64,000 bases of DNA from Mytilus edulis (lineage: Eukaryota; Mollusca; Bivalvia; Mytilida; Mytilidae). Positions 59,001 through 64,000 of the stretch are shown piece by piece. The stretch covers positions 38,162,193 to 38,226,192 of the forward strand of contig NC_092354.1 in the NCBI RefSeq assembly GCF_963676685.1, given 5' to 3'. The position numbers and the translations under genes are program-made. The notes beneath the pieces were generated by a model that saw only the letters and a list, made by a program, of their open reading frames with translations, made no database searches and was not told the origin of the DNA. Position 1 is the stretch's first letter. Every line of letters begins with the position of its first letter.

Positions 59001-62000
59001 ATGAAATTAAAAATGATTTAAATGATCGACAAAGTATCATTTAAATTCCATCAAATACTTTAATTGCTGCAGACATACATGTGTAGTTTCAGTTTTATTT
59101 AATTGTATATGTACTTGTATACCATCATTTTTAGTGTCCCGGTGCAGGAATACCAGAGCCGCCGGCTCAACAAGGTTTCTCTGGAGCACTATTAGGAGGT
59201 ACGACTCATTAACCAGTAAAACAATGTATTCAAGGTCGAATTACTTAAACAATGCTGAAAAATGTCATTATGCCAAAATACTATTCGAAAAGCCAATGAC
59301 GAACCAAGATAAACAATATAATTGGTGTTGTCTTCATATTAGGCAGAGTACAACGTTTTAATGTAAAAGGTTTATGGAGAAAGTTGCAATACTTTTACCC
59401 AGAATTTGAACAATCTTCTCAAAACTTTGACTAGAAACTCATTAGTTTCAGAGATTTTATATTACGAGTTTAGAAGTAAACAGCATTGATTCTTCTACTA
59501 TTTCGTGTGGTTTTTTTTTCCTTTTCACTTACCACTTTGTTTTTCAAAATATTACTTCTGTCAGCTGATATTAATTAATAAACATTCTATGAACGAGAAG
59601 TATATAATGGCATAGATGTTTTAAACGACTGAACAGATTTGTCTTTTGTAGACGAAACGCGCGTCTGGCGTATAAACTAAATGTTGTCCTGGTATCTATG
59701 ATGAGTTTATTTGTTATTAAGGAGAACGTTCGAAGCCGGGCACATGCCCAGTGCTCCAGCCAGGTTCTGGAGGAACTTGTGTTGAAAAATGCCGAACAGA
59801 TTCAGATTGTCCCTGGAAACTTAAATGCTGTTCTAGTGGTTGTGGACATATTTGCCAATATCCGGGTAAGTTATAGGTTTTAAACGTCTGGCGTATTAAA
59901 TTATAATCCTGGTACCTTTGATTAGTATTTACACCACTGGGTCGATGCCACTGCAGGTGGAAGTTTTGTCCCTGAGGGTTTCACCAGCAGCACTTCGGTG
60001 TTGACAAGAATATCAATTATATTGTTGTTTTTTTAAATTTCCTGTGACACAACTTCTATTTTTTTCGAAAAAAAATAAGGATGTTCTTATCCCAGGAATA
60101 GATTACCTTAGCCGAATTTGGCCCAACTTTTTTGCAATTGTGGGTCCTGTATCTGTATATATCTTATAATGTAATTAAATCAAAAACTGTTCCGCGGACT
60201 TTATGATATTGGTTTTAGCTCATTGTAGAAGACCATACGATGACTACTAGTTGATAAGATACATGTCATGTAGGGTCAGTTGTGTTATTTGAAACCATTC
60301 ACAGTCTCATTACTGTATATGCTTATCAGATAGCCATTGTACATGGTACATTAACGCAGTGTTCTTGACAGATTTGCAATGAGTAAACTCATAAATTACA
60401 ATTTATCTATGAAATTTAATTCATGATATGGACGGTAAAACTAACGATAACTTTGAAATAAGCGAATAAAGGAAACTGAACAATTAAGATTTACGGATAT
60501 CATGTTGTTCAACTTAAACGAAACATTATTGGAATATATGCTTACACATTGATATGAAATAGTATTGATAACAAACGATTTAAGGGTAGGCCTTGTTAAC
60601 ACAAAATTGTTTCCTCTCGTTTCATTGTACTTCCTAACTAAACTTTATCTTAACTACTGCTAGGTCTGTCCGTCCAGCGTAGTACTGTATCAATATACGA
60701 AAAAACTGAATTTCACTAGATGCATACGTATCAACGTCAGAATGAGGACGTTACATCCGAGGCCTCGATTATCGAGAGTTTAATGCTCTCTGCAAGTTAA
60801 GAACCCTTGAAATAATTATGCAAGGAGTCCATAGGTGACCTGCTGTCAGTCAGAATTTGTGTCGCTATCAGGTATATCATCCTTTTCCAGTGGCAGTCGG
60901 AATTTGTCCGACCTTCATATCGGACGTCCTCAAATACAAGACCTACATATTGTATGCATTAGTATTGCATTTGTCCTGAACATCATTATTGCCACTGGAC
61001 GTAAAGCATTTAACATTCATTCAAGCAATAACTATGACAACTGTTTACTGTCGCCATTAGTTTTAATAAAAAAGATGAGAAATATCTTCAAATAATATCT
61101 TAAAAACAGGTGTGTACAACTTCCACACGTAGGTACAATCTTTTTTTGACGCGTCTGAGATCTGGGTTACGCTATTGGAGTTGATCTACAACAAAAGCAA
61201 CGGATATTCTCGTTTGTAAACGAGATTCCCAAATGGGAAAAGTACACATAGTAATGGTAATTTGGATTTTCTTTTTAAGGACCGATACCTACTTGTGCGC
61301 CTGCTTGTGACAAGTCATGTCCTTTTGGTTTTGTGCTAGATGAAAACAACTGTCCTATTTGTGAATGTAAAACCGGTAACACATTATATATAGTGTTAAT
61401 TTTAATTTTAACGACAAGTAGATATAGGAAGAAGTGGTATGAGTGCCAATGAGACAACTCTCCATCCAAGTCAAAATTTGAAAAATTACAAACCATTATT
61501 GGTCAAATAACGGTCTTTAACATAGCGCATTGGTTCACACCAAACAGCAAATTCCACAAATGAGCAGTGTGAAAACATTCAAACGGGAAAACCAACGGTC
61601 TAATTTATAAATAAACAACAACCTCTGAACATCAGATTCCTGACTTAGGATAGATGCAAACAAATGCAACAGATTAAGACGTTTAATAGAAACCAACATT
61701 CGTCATTATCGTGCTTAACTGGAACAACAGTGTTACTTCAGAACACAAAAATACACTCTATTAAATATCAAACAAAAACATATTAACACAAAAATTAACA
61801 TACATTTAAGAAATAACGTTGATCTATTATACAATGTAAATACAGCATCAATAAAATGAGGGATGAACAAATATAGTAAACGTAGTATACCGCTGTAGTT
61901 TGTTAATCAAGTTCGAAAAAAAAAATAATAACCTCGAACAAAAAGTGATCATTTGTAGAAATTTGCACAAACAGAGAAGAATACAATATTGAGAAATAAA

Positions 62001-63138
62001 TATGTACTATTTCAAGGTTGTATCGGAAATGCAGAGCCTTTGTTTCCACCAGTTAACTGTGCGGAGGGACCACGCTGTCCATCGAGTTACCAGTGTGTTA
62101 TTAATCGCGAAGGGACCTTTGGAGAATGTTGTCCAGTTGGTAGGTCTTTTGACATTTTTGTGCTCGCCCGATAAATGCATTAAAAGTTATTAAATATTAA
62201 AATTACTAATCAAATACCATATGTAGATTATGGTATACGAACGACGACAAAAGGTATGAGGCATGTTTTGCAGAGTGGATATATAAACCCGCATCTACAG
62301 GGGGTTGCGATGTGAAGAGGTGGTATGACACGTGTAATCTTTAATCTACTGGCCTTTTCTCTCATATAATTAGATTTAAAGTCTTTCCTTTTTTGGCTTA
62401 AATGTACCACCTGCATAGGCATTGCACCTCACATGACTGAATTTTTTACCAACAGTTTGTCCTACATTCTACTCTACTCCTGAGTCTTATAGAAATTCAA
62501 TTGGTCCGCTTTCTAACAGTATATACTGGTGAGTTGTGTCTCTATGATATGAATCAGTACTGGAAAGCAGTAAATAGACAACATATGTCTAGCCGTATTC
62601 GTAGTCTCCAAAAAATGATGTGCTTATATGTACGAGTGTATGGTGGACTAGGCCATATGTTTTATTTGACACAACGTACTTTTGGATATTTGAAGTTGGA
62701 CAATTTAAATTGAATGTGGAAAATTTGTTTATTAAAACATTCAACCAAGAGTTAACGATAAACGCAGAAACACGTTTTTTGCGAAAAATATTAAACGTGT
62801 TTTTTTATGGTTGGTACTATTTGACTAACTTGGCTTATTTATAAAATCAGACATTTGGTGCCAAGCTGTTAATGTCATAATTACAAACTTCAGATTATCC
62901 TTTTGCTGTCCTCTAATTGTTGTCTGTGAACATATATGTAAACCCCTCTCAACCATTTAAAACTTTATCGCAATAAATTTGTAATAGTGTGTTAAAATGT
63001 ATTAGTGTGGATGTAACTGTTAGAATTGTTATCAATCATTTTTCGTTTTAGAATGCCCTCAATTGCCCTGTCTTATTCCATGCCCACATGGCTTCAAAGT
63101 TGACGAAAATGGTTGTCAGACATGTGAATGTTTACCAG
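43994..63138 (+). CDS. Gene B: secreted WAP/antistasin/lustrin-module protein, open at the right edge
   Basis: The exons are 43994-44041, 45683-45710, 47483-47629, 48006-48137, 48569-48709, 57843-58012, 59135-59198, 59722-59865, 61280-61375, 62017-62139 and 63052-63138. They join without a stop into at least 393 codons and end in a phase 1 donor, so the gene runs past the window. Modules in order: signal peptide, linker, three WAP domains, a cysteine-proline region with a short collagen-like run, a fourth WAP, an antistasin-type module, a lustrin-type module and a second antistasin-type module. WAP and antistasin modules are known serine-protease-inhibitor folds. The large intron 48710-57842 holds a satellite, a full LINE and a Penelope-like relic. 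The alternative reading as two genes is less likely because phases match throughout. Confidence 0.8.
44850..44940 (+). repeat. Dispersed repeat fragment in gene B intron 1
   Basis: GAAATGAGGGATGTTGCAGA and GAAACAACAACCCGACCA match the family member at 41500. Confidence 0.5.
45165..45575 (+). repeat. Dispersed repeats facing each other in gene B intron 1
   Basis: The left part (TAGCTGACTAC...GGTGACCTGTTATTGTTACA) and the right part (ATATGTCACCGTACAGACTT...TGCATAGTCAGCTATAAAAG) are inverted halves of the 21110-type family. The transcript could fold into a hairpin here. The right part continues into GGGTTCCTGACTTGGGACAG. Confidence 0.6.
45683..45710 (+). CDS. Gene B exon 2: 28-bp linker exon
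   Basis: Between TTTATTATCAG and GTAAGT; encodes VITSQHNYG plus one base. Phase 0 to 1, as in gene A exon 2. Confidence 0.75.
46485..46865 (+). repeat. Intron stretch homologous to gene A 35385-35790
   Basis: CTCGAGACAGTTGGATTT, GTGACGTCATCAGTCATA, GACCAATCATTTGCTGAGAA and CTCACACCGATCAGGAAG align in order with gene A intron 3. In gene A the 19-residue exon 4 follows directly; in gene B no equivalent exon is seen at that place. Confidence 0.7.
47483..47629 (+). CDS. Gene B exon 3: WAP domain 1
   Basis: Encodes [27 protein letters not shown] and [12 protein letters not shown]. Eight cysteines in WAP order; phase 1-1, 147 bases; donor CAG|GTAAGG. Confidence 0.92.
48006..48137 (+). CDS. Gene B exon 4: WAP domain 2
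   Basis: Encodes [39 protein letters not shown]. Complete eight-cysteine WAP; 132 bases, phase 1-1; the first loop is short and glycine-rich. Confidence 0.92.
48206..48277 (+). repeat. 36-bp direct tandem duplication
   Basis: Two adjacent near-perfect copies of a 36-base unit beginning TTTCTGCCATTTTTCTCC. Non-coding, in gene B intron 4. Confidence 0.85.
48375..48545 (-). repeat. Degenerate hammerhead-like motif and flank, minus strand
   Basis: Read on the minus strand: CTGATAAGTCTTTTGTAGAC, then AAAACTCGCGTCTGGCGTTT. Stem II (GTCT/AGAC) and stem III (CGC/GCG) are kept; the CUGAUGA, GAAA and cleavage positions are altered. The flank with AAAGTTGAAGAGCATTGAGG resembles repeats that accompany this motif in mussels. 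Confidence 0.5.
48569..48709 (+). CDS. Gene B exon 5: WAP domain 3
   Basis: Encodes [32 protein letters not shown] and [11 protein letters not shown]. Eight cysteines; 141 bases, phase 1-1, the same length as gene A exon 3, whose phrase PPDTVGTC it shares. Its 3' half and donor are the founder of the 60-bp satellite that follows; any of several copied donors could be used instead, adding 20 residues per unit. Confidence 0.9.
48661..49190 (+). repeat. 60-bp satellite made of a WAP exon end plus splice donor, about 9 units
   Basis: Units start at 48661, 48721, 48781, 48841, 48901, 48960, 49020, 49080 and 49140 (last partial). Each holds CAGAAGTGTTGTTCTCATGG, then GGACACAGTTGTTCCTCTCC and AG|GTAAGACACGT, i.e. 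exonic WAP C-terminal codons plus the first 12 intron bases. Read through, units give 20-residue repeats ending [13 protein letters not shown]; the frame stays open until unit 5, where one base is lost. Long antisense frames over this region are artefacts. Confidence 0.9.
49794..50748 (+). pseudogene. LINE-2 ORF1, L1-ORF1p-like, one frameshift
   Basis: Two frames, 49794-50099 and 50107-50748, join across a 1-base change in an A run near 50087. The first part is low-complexity; then a Lys/Glu-rich coiled coil; then an RRM-like segment ([28 protein letters not shown]) and a C-terminal domain. This is the L1 ORF1p / transposase-22-like plan, an RNA-binding trimeric chaperone. About 318 codons in total. 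Unlike LINE-1 ORF1 there are no zinc knuckles. Confidence 0.82.
50749..52085 (+). other. LINE-2 inter-ORF spacer
   Basis: The 1.34-kb T-rich spacer has only short frames (75, 61 and 67 codons), the last overlapping the ORF2 start. Its length is close to the 1.43 kb between the ORFs of LINE-1, where a 473-codon frame fills the spacer. Confidence 0.6.
52086..52979 (+). pseudogene. LINE-2 ORF2, endonuclease part
   Basis: APE-type endonuclease: [21 protein letters not shown] (the usual catalytic ET is DT here), [44 protein letters not shown] and [10 protein letters not shown] frameshift near 52965 ends the frame; the linker continues in another frame to about 53095 and then returns. Confidence 0.85.
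53109..54425 (+). pseudogene. LINE-2 ORF2, reverse transcriptase core
   Basis: Frames 53109-53888 and 53970-54425 are in phase, separated by a TAA at 53886. Motifs: [76 protein letters not shown] and QYTDDSSVV (the catalytic box, YTDD instead of YADD). A further frameshift near 54410 leads to the C-terminal frame. Confidence 0.87.
54426..55893 (+). pseudogene. LINE-2 ORF2, C-terminal part
   Basis: From [13 protein letters not shown] the frame is open for about 490 codons to TAA at 55893, covering the RT thumb, the conserved GGLKMPNI segment and a C-terminal [18 protein letters not shown] zinc-binding motif (CX2CX8HX4C). It matches LINE-1 in plan. Confidence 0.85.
56126..57212 (+). pseudogene. 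Penelope-like reverse transcriptase relic
   Basis: Reads [39 protein letters not shown], a frame change, [57 protein letters not shown] and LLNQEF. The RT catalytic box is YIDV, so its second aspartate is lost, and two frameshifts break the gene. Downstream (56975-57212) is 3' sequence seen inverted at 34745 and 30042. RT assignment is firm; Penelope-like is my best class. Confidence 0.7.
57213..57842. other. No feature seen, end of gene B intron 5
   Basis: AT-rich intron sequence before the acceptor at 57842. Two short frames (57312-57581 and, minus, 57781-58074) are not credible genes. Confidence 0.4.
57843..58012 (+). CDS. Gene B exon 6: cysteine/proline-rich, degenerate WAP with collagen-like run
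   Basis: Encodes [50 protein letters not shown]. The first half follows the WAP spacing (KCP...GTCxxxC), but the second half lacks the DCxxxxKCC core. The GPQGPQGPP run is three Gly-X-Y triplets. Phase 1 to 0, 170 bases. Confidence 0.75.
59135..59198 (+). CDS. Gene B exon 7: short linker exon
   Basis: Acceptor ATCATTTTTAG; encodes [21 protein letters not shown]; donor GGAG|GTACGA. Phase 0 to 1, complementing exon 6, so exons 6 and 7 form one phase 1-1 cassette. Confidence 0.65.
59625..59690 (+). repeat. Degenerate hammerhead-like motif
   Basis: GTCTTTTGTAGACGAAAC is followed by GCGCGTCTGGCGTA: stem II (GTCT/AGAC), the GAAA box, stem III (CGC/GCG) and the UA cleavage position are intact. Only the CUGAUGA box, here CAGATTT, is mutated. 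The best preserved of the motifs in this window, within gene B intron 7. Confidence 0.55.
59722..59865 (+). CDS. Gene B exon 8: WAP domain 4
   Basis: Encodes [30 protein letters not shown] and [12 protein letters not shown]; eight cysteines; 144 bases, phase 1-1; donor GTAAGT. Confidence 0.92.
59880..60010 (+). repeat. Dispersed repeat with hammerhead-like 3' part
   Basis: ACGTCTGGCGTATTAAATTA, then ACACCACTGGGTCGATGCCA and GTTTCACCAGCAGCACTTCG. The second phrase matches 20700-20770. Confidence 0.55.
60735..61025 (+). mobile_element. SINE copy, diverged
   Basis: Shares GGACGTTACATCCGAGGCC, GTTAAGAACCCTTGAA, TTTTCCAGTGGCAGTC and GCCACTGGACGTAAAGCA with the copy at 16382. The CAAT tail is degraded. 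Located in gene B intron 8. Confidence 0.75.
61280..61375 (+). CDS. Gene B exon 9: antistasin-type module 1
   Basis: Encodes [20 protein letters not shown] and NCPICECKT. The C...C...CPxGFxxDxxxCxxCxC pattern is the antistasin-like repeat known from leech and mollusc serine protease inhibitors. 96 bases, phase 1-1. Confidence 0.85.
61425..61690 (-). repeat. Dispersed repeat, minus orientation, in gene B intron 9
   Basis: GGTATGAGTGCCAATGAGAC, AACTCTCCATCCAAGTC, GGAAAACCAACGGTCTAATT and CATCAGATTCCTGACTTAGG match 32305-32575. Confidence 0.65.
62017..62139 (+). CDS. Gene B exon 10: lustrin-type cysteine domain
   Basis: Encodes [27 protein letters not shown] and FGECCPV, the same module and the same 123-base length as gene A exon 5, here with the usual CPSSYxC form. 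Phase 1-1. Confidence 0.85.
63052..63138 (+). CDS. Gene B exon 11: antistasin-type module 2
   Basis: Encodes [20 protein letters not shown] and CQTCECLP; donor CAG|GTAAAG at phase 1. The downstream exon must lie outside the window. Its 3' half and donor founded the satellite that follows. Confidence 0.85.
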
Positions 63139-63950
63139 GTAAAGTATTGTTTAACGTCATTCCCACATGGATTTAAGTTTGACGACATGGATTGTCAGAC
63201 ATGTGAATATGTATCAGGTAAAGTTTTGTTTTACGTCATTCCCACATGGTTTTAAGTTTAACGACATGGATTGTCAGACATGTGAATATGTATCAGGTAA
63301 AGTTTTGTTTTACGTCATTCCCACATGGCTTTAAGTTTAACGACATGGATTGTCAGACATGTGAATATTTATCAGGTAAAGTTTTGTTTTACGTCATTCC
63401 CACATGGCTTCAAGTTTAACGACATGGATTGTCAGACATGTGAATATTTATCAGGTTAAGTTTGTTTTACGTCATTCCAACATGGCTTTAATTAAGTTTG
63501 ACGACAATAATTGCAAGCCATATGAATGCTCACCAGATAAGATAATATTTTATGTCATTCCTAAATGGCTTTAAGTTTAACGACAAGGATTGTCAGACAT
63601 ACAAATGTTTAAACGGTTATATATTGTTTTACGTTATGGCCATATTGCCTGAAGGATTGGAAAACAGGTGAATGTTTACCAGGTAAGACATAGTTTTACG
63701 TCATGACTGTCTGGCTCTATGTATGACGACAAGGATTGCAAGACATGTGAATGTGTACCAGGAAAGAAACATTTTTACGCCGTGCCGATATGGATTTAAG
63801 TTTAACAACAAGAATGGTCAGACATGTAAATGTTTACAAGGTATGACAATGTTTTACGTCGTGCCGATATGGCTTTAAAGGTGTGATATTGTTTTACGTC
63901 GTGCTGATATGGCTTTAAGTTTGACGACGATAATTGTCTGACATGCAAAT
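63139..63950 (+). repeat. 79-bp satellite made of an antistasin exon end plus splice donor
   Basis: Units of 79 bases at 63139, 63218, 63297 and 63376, then diverged units of variable length (82 bases from 63455, and further copies near 63537, 63690, 63775, 63840 and 63895). Each has CCCACATGGCTTTAAGTTTA or similar, GATTGTCAGACATGTGAATA and CAG|GTAAAG. Cysteine codons of the parent exon are lost in most units (CEC becomes CEY, CPHGF becomes FPHGF) and no acceptor precedes the units, so they are probably not separate exons. Confidence 0.88.
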
Positions 63951-64000
63951 TGATAATATTAGACAATGAAATAATTTTGAAGAGTATTCGTTTTTTGAAA

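Noticed and set aside
63139..63950. Extra antistasin exons after exon 11
   Set aside because: The copies lack a splice acceptor and have lost conserved cysteines, so they are read as satellite, not as exons.
1..64000. tRNA or rRNA genes
   Set aside because: I looked for cloverleaf-like GG/TTCGA patterns while reading and found none I could support; a tRNAscan run would be decisive.

Overview
The window looks like nuclear DNA from a bivalve mollusc, most likely a mytilid mussel. It is AT-rich, its host genes are split into small phase-1 exons with GT-AG introns, and it is crowded with metazoan transposon relics. The genus is an inference from repeat types and gene families; no species marker is present.

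Region 1 (about 1-25,300) has no host gene I can support and is a transposon graveyard. It holds a Ty3/gypsy RNase H relic, a MITE-like element, a 147-bp tandem array cut by a SINE, an RNase H fragment of an I/Jockey-type LINE and a Mutator-like transposase relic. It also holds a Polinton/Maverick-type DNA polymerase B relic (8,694-16,902), which is split by a 6.9-kb antisense L1/Tx1-like LINE and again by a SINE. Both insertions have 12-bp target duplications. Further on are a 2.9-kb foldback element with CGACAT palindrome ends and two copies of an element with ATACGACCG ends.

Region 2 (25,487-27,646) is an intact, intronless-CDS Toll-like receptor of 719 aa: signal peptide, LRRs, one LRRCT, a transmembrane helix and a TIR domain. 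A splice acceptor lies just before its ATG.

Region 3 (about 33,000 to the window end) holds two tandem paralogous genes on the + strand for small secreted cysteine-rich proteins made of WAP, lustrin-type and antistasin-type modules. Gene A (33,350-38,550) is complete: six exons, 179 aa. Gene B (43,994 to beyond 63,138) is open at the right edge, with at least 11 exons and 393 codons. They share first exons of 48 and 28 bp, a 19-bp identical upstream block and long homologous intron stretches. In gene B, two separate exons have had their 3' half plus the splice donor amplified as tandem repeats (60-bp units after WAP exon 5; 79-bp units after the last antistasin exon). A full-length L1/Tx1-like LINE (49,418-56,066, 13-bp target duplication) and a Penelope-like RT relic sit in one gene B intron.

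WAP, lustrin-type and antistasin-type modules are known from protease inhibitors, antimicrobial proteins and nacre proteins, so genes A and B are plausible secreted defence or shell-matrix proteins; which one cannot be told from sequence. Repeats fill most of the rest, including degenerate hammerhead-ribozyme-like motifs. All coordinates and splice sites were read by eye.
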